A DNA stretch of 64,000 bases from Natronococcus occultus SP4 (GTDB lineage Archaea > Halobacteriota > Halobacteria > Halobacteriales > Natrialbaceae): NCBI RefSeq assembly GCF_000328685.1, contig NC_019974.1, positions 3,835,001-3,899,000 of the forward strand, in the 5' to 3' direction. The notes beneath the pieces were generated by a model. It was not told where the DNA came from, made no database searches, and was given only the letters and a program-made list of their open reading frames with translations. Both the position numbers and the translations under genes were made by a program. Below, one piece after another: positions 8,624 through 16,184 of this stretch; positions within the stretch are counted from its first letter, which is position 1, and each line of letters begins with the position of its first letter.

Positions 8624-9193
8624 TCAGTTGCCGTCGTCGTACTCGTACTCGTCTTCGGGATCCTCGACGCCCTCGGTTCGCGAGCCGACCCAGGCGCCGA
8701 GCGAGAGTCCGTAGACGAGGTGGGCCGCGTGGAACAGCGCGAGCTCGTCGGAATCGAGTCGAATGTCGAGCAGTTCTTTGAGCATGATCTGCGAGCCGAA
8801 GGCCGACAGCCCCATCCCGAACACCGATCCCCAGACGAGGCCTCGCTGCTCGGGTTCGATCGAGCGGTCGGCGTCGAACAGCGCGAACAGCGCGCCGAAG
8901 ATCACCCCGCCCTGGATACCGTAGACGAGGTGGAGAATCAACCCGATGACGGGATGCTCCTCCGGATCGTTCCCGCTGACGTACGTCGACCAGAAGTTCG
9001 CCGACGGCGGCAGGGAGCGCAGGATCGGCAGCCGGAACGCCGTCATAATCAGTGTCGCGACGAACCCTGCCTGGATCCCCCGGACCGCCGCACGCGCGGC
9101 GTGCTCGGCGCGGGATTCCCGGGCCGTTGCCCCGGTAGTGTCGGAGGCTCCCTTTTTCGACCGCAGTCGTCGGATACGTTCGGAGACGGTCAT
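8624..9193 (-). CDS. membrane protein of unknown function
   Basis: 189 aa. A basic cytoplasmic start (MTVSERIRRLRSKKG) is followed by about four hydrophobic segments (IQAGFVATLIMTAF, VIGLILHLVYGIQGGVIFGALFAL, GLVWGSVFGMGLSAFG, LFHAAHLVYGLSLGAWVG) and an acidic tail (DPEDEYEYDDGN). The repeated H-x2-Y-G pattern (HLVYGIQGG, HLVYGLSLG) suggests an internal duplication. The pattern is common among small haloarchaeal membrane proteins, but I cannot name a function. It lies upstream of, and in the same direction as, the nickel/cobalt transporter, with a 113-bp gap. Confidence 0.75.
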   Translation of the reverse strand: MTVSERIRRLRSKKGASDTTGATARESRAEHAARAAVRGIQAGFVATLIMTAFRLPILRSLPPSANFWSTYVSGNDPEEHPVIGLILHLVYGIQGGVIFGALFALFDADRSIEPEQRGLVWGSVFGMGLSAFGSQIMLKELLDIRLDSDELALFHAAHLVYGLSLGAWVGSRTEGVEDPEDEYEYDDGN

Positions 9194-9345
9194 GGTGCTC
9201 TCGTAGCATCTACCGCGAACAGGAACTTAACGCTCCGGCGTGCAGTGGACGGCCAGTACGCCACAGCGGGACGAACACTCGACGAGAACGAGGGGACGGC
9301 GGGGATCCGAAAACGCTTATTACAGACCAGTGTCACGTTCGGGGC

Positions 9346-10107
9346 GTGAGTTCGGTCGACTGGCCCTCAGTTGCGATCGGCGCCTACGCTGGTCTTCTCG
9401 GCGTCCTCGGCGGCGTCGCGGTCGGGGTCGAGGGAGCGGGACTGATCGTCGCCTGCGGACTCGTCTGTATCGGGATCGCCGTCGCGCTCGGCGGTCGCCC
9501 CGAGGCATGGGTCACAGCGGGCCGTCGACGGCTGCTCGCGGTGCCGATGGTCGGTCCGCTGGTGTCGGTCGTCGCCCTCGATGACGTCGGGGTCGCCGAC
9601 ATCTCGTTAGCGACGCGGTTCTCCCTGCTCGGGCTGGTGGCGCTCGGACTCGTCGTCTGGGTCCTCGGTACCCGAGTCTACGCCGCACACGCCGCGGGAG
9701 AACTGAGAGTCCGCTGGGTCGCAACCCCCGACCGGCGGAGACGGCGACGACTGCACGCCGCCACGCTGTTGTTCGGCGTCGGATCAGTCGGCGCGTTCGC
9801 TGGGACGCTGTACGGGCTCCCCTCGAGTTTCCTGACGGCTGGGGTCGTAGCGATCGTTGTTCTGCAGATCAGCGTGCGGCGGGACCGGGTGTACGAGGCC
9901 TGCGAGCATGGACTTCGGTACCAGGAGTCGGGAGCCGTCACCACCCGGTTTCTCCCCTGGGACCGCTTCGATGGGGTCCGCGAGACCGAGGACGCGGTCG
10001 TCCTCGAGCGCCGTCGGTGGCTCGACGAACGGATGGCCGGCGACGAGGTCCCCGCGGACGCCCGCGCGGCGCTTGCGACTGCGGTCGGAGACGCAGGCGG
10101 GGACTGA
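9346..10107 (+). CDS. membrane protein with C-terminal PH-like domain, unknown function
   Basis: 253 aa from a GTG at 9346. Four or five hydrophobic segments fill residues 1-190. The soluble end (VYEACEHGLRYQESGAVTTR, FLPWDRFDGVRETEDAVVLE) resembles the strand pattern of small PH-like domains attached to prokaryotic membrane proteins, which is an inference from pattern only. The ORF ends 68 bp before larE in the same direction, so the two may be co-transcribed. Function is unknown. Confidence 0.7.
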   Translation: MSSVDWPSVAIGAYAGLLGVLGGVAVGVEGAGLIVACGLVCIGIAVALGGRPEAWVTAGRRRLLAVPMVGPLVSVVALDDVGVADISLATRFSLLGLVALGLVVWVLGTRVYAAHAAGELRVRWVATPDRRRRRRLHAATLLFGVGSVGAFAGTLYGLPSSFLTAGVVAIVVLQISVRRDRVYEACEHGLRYQESGAVTTRFLPWDRFDGVRETEDAVVLERRRWLDERMAGDEVPADARAALATAVGDAGGD

Positions 10108-10175
10108 CCGAGCTAACGCGATCGGTGGCCGCCGAACGACAACGTACTTTTGCCCGTTCGGTTCGAACGAGGGCC

Positions 10176-11051
10176 ATGATCGAGGCGAAACTCGAGGACG
10201 CACGCGCGGACCTCGAGAGCCGCGACGGCGTGTTGGTCGCCTTCTCCGGCGGGGTCGATTCGAGCGTGGTGGCCGCCCTCGCGGAGGACGCGCTGGGCGA
10301 GGACGCGGTCGCCTGCACCGCCAAAAGCGAGACGCTGCCGGAGGCCGAACTCGAGGACGCGCGGCGGGTCGCCGACGAGATCGGTATCCGCCACGAGATC
10401 GTCGAGTTCTCCGAGCTCGACAGCGACGCCTTCGTCGAGAACGACGACGACCGGTGCTACCACTGTCGGACGATGCGACTGGGCGAGATGCTCGAAGCCG
10501 CCCGCGAGCTCGGGATCGAAACGGTCTGTGACGGGACCAACGCCGACGACCCGGGTGCGGGCCACCGTCCGGGGCTGCAGGCCGTCGAGGAGCTCGAGGT
10601 CCACTCCCCGCTGCTGGCCCACGACATCACCAAAGCGGAGGTTCGCGAGATCGCCGACCGGTACGGCCTCTCGGTGGCCGACAAGCCGTCGATGGCGTGT
10701 CTGTCCTCGCGCATCCCGACCGGGCTCGAGGTCACCGAGGATCGCCTGACGAGAGTCGAACGGGCGGAGGCGCTGCTCCGACAGTGGGGGTTCGACCAGT
10801 TCCGCGTCCGCGACCACGATGGGCTAGCTCGTATCGAGGTCTCGCCCGACGAGCTCGAACGGGCGCTCGAACTCGAGTTCGTCGAGACCGTTCGCGAGGA
10901 GCTCTCGGAGATCGGGTTCGACCACGTCACGCTCGATCTGCACGGCTACCGGACCGGGAGCGTCAGTCCCGGCGGGGAGAGCACGCACGACGAGAGCGAT
11001 GCCGGCGACGACACGGTCGTCGAGGACGTCTTCGCGACGGAGTCGAGCTGA
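10176..11051 (+). CDS. larE: ATP-dependent sacrificial sulfur transferase LarE
   Basis: 291 aa; the ATG at 10176 is chosen because the PP-loop then falls at residues 23-30 (FSGGVDSS), as usual for LarE. The family donates sulfur for the nickel-pincer nucleotide cofactor of lactate racemase and related enzymes, adenylating the pyridinium carboxylates. The single Cys at residue 175 in MACLSSRIPTG is at the place of the sacrificial cysteine of the Lactobacillus enzyme. Another cysteine pair (CYHCR) lies near residues 94-97. Other typical parts are CDGTNADD and the C-terminal FDHVTLDLHGYRTGS. LarB and LarC are not in the window. The Glu/Asp-rich tail is a halophile feature. Confidence 0.9.
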   Translation: MIEAKLEDARADLESRDGVLVAFSGGVDSSVVAALAEDALGEDAVACTAKSETLPEAELEDARRVADEIGIRHEIVEFSELDSDAFVENDDDRCYHCRTMRLGEMLEAARELGIETVCDGTNADDPGAGHRPGLQAVEELEVHSPLLAHDITKAEVREIADRYGLSVADKPSMACLSSRIPTGLEVTEDRLTRVERAEALLRQWGFDQFRVRDHDGLARIEVSPDELERALELEFVETVREELSEIGFDHVTLDLHGYRTGSVSPGGESTHDESDAGDDTVVEDVFATESS

Positions 11052-11132
11052 CGGTTCGGAGCCGGCGACTGCGAATCGTTGGCTGCGAGGCGTGCAAACA
11101 GTGATTCGGGAGGGCGTGGAAGTTGTGATACG

Positions 11133-12377
11133 ATGCACCCCGTAGAGACCGCGGCTCGGCGGCTCTCGGCCTACGACCAGTATCTCGACCCGCAGCGACG
11201 GAGCGAAATCCGCGAGCGGGCCGACGCGCTCGCGGGCGAACGGATCGCCCACGTCAACACGACCGCCGACGGCGGCGGAGTCGCGGAGATCCTGCACGCA
11301 CTGGTTCCGCTCTCGGCCGACGTCGGCGTCGACGTCGACTGGTACGTCATGGACGCGCCCGACGGGTTCTACGAGGTCACCAAGACGATCCACAACGGGC
11401 TACAGGGGGATCACACTCCGATCACCGGCGAGATGCGCGAGACGTACCGGCGCGTCACCCGCGAGAACGCGACCGCACTTGAGGAACGATACGACGCGAT
11501 CGTCCTCCACGATCCCCAGTCGCTGGGGATGGCGCCCGTCCTCGCCGACCGGTTTCCCGACGCGACCCTGCTCTGGCGCTGTCACATCGACCCGACGAAC
11601 GCGGCCCAACCCTACCTCGAGTTCGTCGAGTCATTTCTCGATCCGATCGATCGGACGATCGTCAGCCACCCGGCCTACGCCGAGGCGCTCGACGACGCGG
11701 ACGCGGCGATCGTCCACCCCGCGATCGATCCGCTGACCGAGAAGAACCGACCGCTCGAGGAGGTCCCGGCAGATCTGGAGGGAGGAAGTCCGGACGAGTA
11801 CCCGTTCGACGACGACCGTCCGCTGGTGGTTCAGGTCTCGCGGTTCGACCCCTGGAAGGATCCGCTGGGCGTGGTCGAAGCCTACCGGCGCGTCCGCGAG
11901 GCGGGATCCGACGTCCAGCTGGTGCTCGCCGGCGGGATGCCCGACGACGACCCCGAAGGGATCGAGATCCACCGCGAGGTCGCGGCTGAGACCGCGGACG
12001 ACGATGACGTGTACCTGCTGACGGATCTTCCGGACGTCGGAATCAACGTGCTCCAGCGATGCGCCGACGTCGCCGTCCAGAAGTCCCTTCGGGAAGGGTT
12101 CGCGCTGACCGTTTCCGAGACGCTGTGGAAGGAAACGCCGGTCGTCGGCACAAACGTCGGCGGTATCCCGCTCCAGATCGAGGACGGCGAGAACGGCTAC
12201 CTCGTCGATCCCGACGACATCGGTGCGACTGCGGATCGGCTCGCCCGGCTGCTCGCCGACGATGGGCTGCGAGCCCGACTCGGGAAACGGGGTCGGGAAA
12301 CCGTTCGCGATCGATTTCTCCTCCCGCGGCTGCTCGAGGAGTACCTTACCCTCCTCGAAGAGGGGATCAGTCGCTGA
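11133..12377 (+). CDS. treT: GT4-family glycosyltransferase, trehalose synthase TreT-like
   Basis: 414 aa from ATG 11133. The N-terminal Rossmann half holds HVNTTADGGGVAEILHALVP and DPQSLGMAPVLADRF, both characteristic of TreT, the trehalose glycosyltransferring synthase. That enzyme joins NDP-glucose and glucose into trehalose. The C-terminal half carries the GT-B nucleotide-sugar site, with VSRFDPWKDPLGVVEAYRR and the EGFALTVSETLWKETPVVGT motif with its conserved glutamate. Trehalose is a compatible solute, so osmotic or stress adaptation is the likely role. The gene lies 81 bp after larE in the same direction. Related GT4 enzymes in archaea vary in acceptor, so trehalose is probable but not certain. 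Confidence 0.85.
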   Translation: MHPVETAARRLSAYDQYLDPQRRSEIRERADALAGERIAHVNTTADGGGVAEILHALVPLSADVGVDVDWYVMDAPDGFYEVTKTIHNGLQGDHTPITGEMRETYRRVTRENATALEERYDAIVLHDPQSLGMAPVLADRFPDATLLWRCHIDPTNAAQPYLEFVESFLDPIDRTIVSHPAYAEALDDADAAIVHPAIDPLTEKNRPLEEVPADLEGGSPDEYPFDDDRPLVVQVSRFDPWKDPLGVVEAYRRVREAGSDVQLVLAGGMPDDDPEGIEIHREVAAETADDDDVYLLTDLPDVGINVLQRCADVAVQKSLREGFALTVSETLWKETPVVGTNVGGIPLQIEDGENGYLVDPDDIGATADRLARLLADDGLRARLGKRGRETVRDRFLLPRLLEEYLTLLEEGISR

Positions 12378-12529
12378 TCGTCCAGTAGTACCGGTTCCTG
12401 ATAGTCGTTCGTTCAGTGTATAACCGGATTCGGGGCGAAGAACCTGCCGACAGAAGGATTTCTGATTTTCTTTCGGAAATATTGCGCAAGTCGATACGAA
12501 CGTAGCCGTCCGGCGGGTATCGATGACCG

Positions 12530-12889
12530 ATGGACGACGAGGACGCCCCGTCCCCGTGGAGGATCGAAACCGACCGAACCTACAGCGCGGCCGACAGCGA
12601 CCGGGAGTTGCGCTACCTCGCGTACCGCCACGAGTCAGACGACCTGCGCGTGAAGGTCGCTCCCGCGGCCCTCGAGGGCGACTCCCACCCCGGCTACGCG
12701 CTCACGGTCACGAGCTACCCGGGACTGGAGCTCTCGGAGACGAAATCGGTCAGAACGGTGTTGACGTTCGAACGGTGCGATCGGATCGCACGCGAGTTCA
12801 TGGAGCTGTTTTCGGCGCGTTACGACGGCCCGGGAAGCCTCGAGGACGCCCTCGAGTACGCACACCGGCGGACGGCGGACCACCGGTAG
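12530..12889 (+). CDS. haloarchaeal hypothetical protein
   Basis: 119 aa, acidic and soluble. It opens with an Asp/Glu-rich stretch, then alternates strands and helices (ELRYLAYRHESDDLRVKVAP, YALTVTSYPGLELSETKSVR, RIAREFMELFSARY). Small single-domain proteins of this kind are widespread in haloarchaea without known role. It converges on the siroheme reductase gene with a 64-bp gap. No motif suggests catalysis. Confidence 0.7.
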   Translation: MDDEDAPSPWRIETDRTYSAADSDRELRYLAYRHESDDLRVKVAPAALEGDSHPGYALTVTSYPGLELSETKSVRTVLTFERCDRIAREFMELFSARYDGPGSLEDALEYAHRRTADHR

Positions 12890-12953
12890 CCGGTTCGCCG
12901 CGACCGAGGCGAACGGCGAAAGACGAACGAAGAAACGAGCCGCCGGCTCCCGT

Positions 12954-14726
12954 TCAGTCGTCGGAGGGAACCAGCGAGCTCTTGGCGGTCGCCTCCGCCA
13001 GCGACTCCGACTCCGCGAACGGGTACCAGGACTGCTTGGCGTCGGTCATGTACGGCGCCTCGAACTCCGTCTCCTCGGGTTCGCAGAACTCGATCAACGA
13101 CTCGGTCCCGGTCGCCTCGACCCACTGGCGGAACGTCTGTCCCTCTCGGCGGTGAGCCGCGAACGCCTCGAGCAGGTTCTTGATCGCACCCGGTGCCTCG
13201 TCGGCGGGGACCCGCTGTTGGACCCACTCGACGAACGACGGCTCCTCGCCGACCCCGCCGCCGACGCCGATGTCGAACGCCTCGACCATCTCGCCGTCCT
13301 TGCGGGCGCGCATCCCCTGGAGGCCGATGTCGGCGGTCATCGCCTGGCCGCAGTCGGCCGTACAGCCCGAGTAGTGCATCTTGATGCTCTCGACGTCATC
13401 GGGTAGGTCGACGTTCTTGTTGAGCCAGCGCAGCGTACGGGCCATCCGGGCTTTCGTCTCGGTCAGCGCGATCGAGCAAAACTCCGTCCCGGTACAGGCC
13501 ATCGCGCCGCGCTCGAACGGGCTCGGCTCGGGTCGGTACTCGGAGAGCAGCGGTTCGGCGAGCAGCTCCTCGAGGACGTCCTCGTGAACGTCGACGATCA
13601 CGGGGTTCTGCCGGCGCGTGAGCCGCAGTTCGCCGGAGCCGTACTCGTCGGCGAGGGCAGCGAGTTCGAGGGCGTCCTCGGCGGGCATGCGCCCGACCGG
13701 GACCGTTAGCCCGACGTAGTGCATCCCCTCGCCGGTCTGGTCGTGGACCCCGACGTGGTCTCGCTTCCCCGCGTCGGCGGGTTTGCCGGCGTTGTAGGTG
13801 TACTCCTCGCGGAAGCTCTCGCCCGCGGTTTCGAGTTCGAAGTCGACGTACTCCTCCTGAAGCGTCTCGCGGATCTCCTCCTCGCCCCAGTCCTCGACGA
13901 AAAAGCGCGAGCGGTTCTTGGAGCGGTTCTGACGGTCGCCGTACTCGTGGTAGAGCTCGACGAACCCACGGCCGACCTCGTAGGCGTTCTCGGGCCGGAC
14001 GAAGACGTCGAGCGGGCTCGCAGCGCGGGGCTGGCGACCGCCGAGGCCGCCGCCGATCCGGACGTTGAACCCGCGGACCGCCTCACCATCGATCTCCTTG
14101 CGCGCCGGCTCGAAGCCGATGTCGTTGAGCGTGTCCTGCGCACAGCCCGATTTCGAGCCCGTCACGCTGATGTTGAACTTCCGGGGCATGTTCGCCAGGG
14201 CGTCGTCGCCCCGGAGCTCCTCCTGGAACCGTTCGAGCAGCGGCCCCGAGTCGACGTACTCCTCGACCTTGCCGTGGAGGGCGCTGCCGGAGATGTTCCG
14301 CATCGTATCACCACCCGACGAGCGAGAGGAGACCCCGACCGACTCCAGTTTCTCCCAGATCTCGGGGACGTCCTCGAGTTTCAGCCAGTGGAGCTGGATC
14401 GACTGTCGGGTCGTCAGATCGATCCAGCCGTCGCCGAACTCGGGGTTCTCGACGGGTCCCGTCGCGTAGTCGCGGGCGACCTCGGCGATCGCTTGCAGCT
14501 GTCCTGGTTCGAGGACGCCGCTGGCGTTCGTCAGCCGCATCATGAAGTACGACTCCTGGCCGTCCCGCTGGTGAAAGAGCCCCCAGAACTTGAACCGGGT
14601 AAACCACTCCTCGCGCTCGTCCTCCGGGATCGCCTCGTACCCGCCGTCCTCGGCGAACTCGAGGATGTGTTCGCGAACCTCGTCGCCGTAGCAACCTTCC
14701 TTTTGTGCTTCCTTCTTATGCGCCAT
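12954..14726 (-). CDS. nirA: ferredoxin-dependent siroheme reductase, probably assimilatory nitrite reductase
   Basis: 590 aa from ATG 14726; a longer frame to 14780 exists but the conserved part begins MAHKKEAQKEGC. Two nitrite/sulfite reductase half-repeats are seen. Fe4S4-siroheme ligands are C411 and C417 (ACTGTEFC) with C455 and C459 (SGCTADCGQ). The reaction is six-electron reduction of nitrite to ammonia, or sulfite to sulfide, with ferredoxin as donor. The segment SSGGDTMRNISGS keeps the R-N seen in plant NirA. It lacks the cysteine that forms a Tyr-Cys link in many ferredoxin sulfite reductases, which favours nitrite. No nitrate transporter or reductase genes lie nearby, so sulfite remains possible. 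Confidence 0.85.
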   Translation of the reverse strand: MAHKKEAQKEGCYGDEVREHILEFAEDGGYEAIPEDEREEWFTRFKFWGLFHQRDGQESYFMMRLTNASGVLEPGQLQAIAEVARDYATGPVENPEFGDGWIDLTTRQSIQLHWLKLEDVPEIWEKLESVGVSSRSSGGDTMRNISGSALHGKVEEYVDSGPLLERFQEELRGDDALANMPRKFNISVTGSKSGCAQDTLNDIGFEPARKEIDGEAVRGFNVRIGGGLGGRQPRAASPLDVFVRPENAYEVGRGFVELYHEYGDRQNRSKNRSRFFVEDWGEEEIRETLQEEYVDFELETAGESFREEYTYNAGKPADAGKRDHVGVHDQTGEGMHYVGLTVPVGRMPAEDALELAALADEYGSGELRLTRRQNPVIVDVHEDVLEELLAEPLLSEYRPEPSPFERGAMACTGTEFCSIALTETKARMARTLRWLNKNVDLPDDVESIKMHYSGCTADCGQAMTADIGLQGMRARKDGEMVEAFDIGVGGGVGEEPSFVEWVQQRVPADEAPGAIKNLLEAFAAHRREGQTFRQWVEATGTESLIEFCEPEETEFEAPYMTDAKQSWYPFAESESLAEATAKSSLVPSDD

Positions 14727-15060
14727 TGTCGACCACCCTGATCTGACGATCGGACCCGGATCCACAGATTTTATCTCCAAACATGGGCGAAATCACGTTT
14801 CCTACACATGTTCCTAACCAATATAACTGTAATCGTTTACAGATGTCCCATTCTTCCAGTTATCGTACGTCAGCTCTTGGATCTCTAATCGAGTACAATC
14901 TGTATAAGGAGATATGCGTGAACGAAACGGGGTCGTCGACGACGGTTCCCAACGGTGGGCGTCGAAAACGGATCCGAACGGTTGTGGTATCGTCGGGACG
15001 AGTCGCGACTGAGAAGACGAAGCGCGTCCGCGAGGACCGGAGATCGTGACCCGGCGACCG

Positions 15061-16041
15061 CTACCTGCCGGTCCAGCGCAACAACAGCAGCGTCCCCTCG
15101 AACAGCAGGATCATCGTGACCGCGACGAGGATCGGCGCCATCATCGTCGGGTCGACGGTGAACATGAAGGACAGCCCCGCGAAGCCGGCCCAGAAGTAGA
15201 GCCGCTTGCTCTCGAGCCACTTCCGGGTCGTTACGCCCATCATGATCGCCAGCATCATGAACAGCGGAATCTGGAAGACGATCGCGAGGAAGCCGGTCAG
15301 GGTGATGATCAGATCGAACGTATCTCCAAGCGCGTAGGCGATCCCCGCGCTCCCCTCGGCGTAGAACGTGAAGTACTGGAAGAGGATCGGCAACACGAGC
15401 AGGTACGAAAAGATCATCCCCAGCGCTCCCAGAACGACGCTGGTCGGAACCGCCGCGAGGTAGTACTTGCGTTCGTTGGGGTACAGCCCCGGCTTCATGA
15501 ACAGGTAACACTGGTAGACGAACATCGGCAGCGCGACCATGATGCCAAGCAGCGCCGAGAGCTTGATCCGGGTCAGCCACAGCTCCAGCGGGTGGTAGAT
15601 GTGTGGCGGCGGCACCTGTTCGAACTGGGAGGGGAAGACGTTGTGCCAGACGTGATCGATCGCCTGGGAGGCCCACAGCAGCCCGATCGCGGTCCCGGCC
15701 GCACCGACGAGAAAGACGACCGCCAGCCGGAGCACCATCTCCTCGATGTGGTCGGCCAGGGGCATCTCCTCGTCGTCCGGCGGGGTCGAGATCCCGCCGA
15801 CGTCGTCGTCCGGATCGGGGTAGGCCGGTTCCGACTCCTCCTGGCGGTCGCCGACGATCCCCTCGCCGTCGGTCTCGAGTTCGGGTTCCTCGTCGTCGGC
15901 ACTCTCGAGCGCGCCGTCGTCGCCCGCCGTCCCGTCGTCTGCAGGTTCGGAATCGGCGTCGCTCGAGCCCTCAGCCGCGGGCTCGTCCCGCGGCTCCTCG
16001 GGGGGTTCGACGTCCCCATCGGTCGCCGACTCGTCCGACAT
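15061..16041 (-). CDS. tatC: twin-arginine translocase subunit TatC (TatCo type)
   Basis: 326 aa. A long acidic N-terminal extension (about residues 1-92, mostly Asp, Glu, Ser, Pro) precedes a single TatC domain with six membrane helices, starting MPLADHIEEMVLRL, the Tat signal-recognition region. Other conserved parts are FVYQCYLFMKPGLYPNERKY and FQIPLFMMLAIMMGV. Haloarchaea send most secreted proteins, folded, through Tat, and TatCo is one of the two characteristic components. The gene is divergent from the double TatC gene. A TATA-like box (AGTTATAGG on the plus strand, 16067-16075) lies about 29 bp before the start, suggesting a leaderless message. Confidence 0.95.
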   Translation of the reverse strand: MSDESATDGDVEPPEEPRDEPAAEGSSDADSEPADDGTAGDDGALESADDEEPELETDGEGIVGDRQEESEPAYPDPDDDVGGISTPPDDEEMPLADHIEEMVLRLAVVFLVGAAGTAIGLLWASQAIDHVWHNVFPSQFEQVPPPHIYHPLELWLTRIKLSALLGIMVALPMFVYQCYLFMKPGLYPNERKYYLAAVPTSVVLGALGMIFSYLLVLPILFQYFTFYAEGSAGIAYALGDTFDLIITLTGFLAIVFQIPLFMMLAIMMGVTTRKWLESKRLYFWAGFAGLSFMFTVDPTMMAPILVAVTMILLFEGTLLLLRWTGR

Positions 16042-16066
16042 CTACCGAGATATAGATAGCCCGCCA

Positions 16067-16075
16067 GTTATAGGC
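16067..16075 (-). promoter_or_regulatory. TATA-like box for tatC (TatCo)
   Basis: CCTATAACT on the minus strand, centred about 29 bp before the start codon at 16041, the spacing expected for a leaderless archaeal transcript. Confidence 0.55.
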
Positions 16076-16148
16076 CTTTTCTTACGGACACCGGAATCCG
16101 CGGCCGAGCCGCCGTCGGTTCCCGAGACGGCCGTTTCGTACACGAAAG

Positions 16149-16157
16149 GTTGATAAC
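16149..16157 (+). promoter_or_regulatory. TATA-like box for the double tatC gene
   Basis: GGTTGATAA centred about 31 bp before the ATG at 16185. Together with the opposite-strand box at 16067-16075 it gives back-to-back promoters in the 143-bp gap between the two Tat genes. Confidence 0.5.
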
Positions 16158-16184
16158 CGGATGTCAGCTACAATCCACCAGTAA

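Noticed and set aside
14783-15049. 88-codon frame between nirA and tatC, including an AAGGAGATAT sequence before a GTG
   Set aside because: The translation looks random and the first part is antisense to the probable nirA promoter. The Shine-Dalgarno-like sequence is tempting but most genes here appear leaderless.
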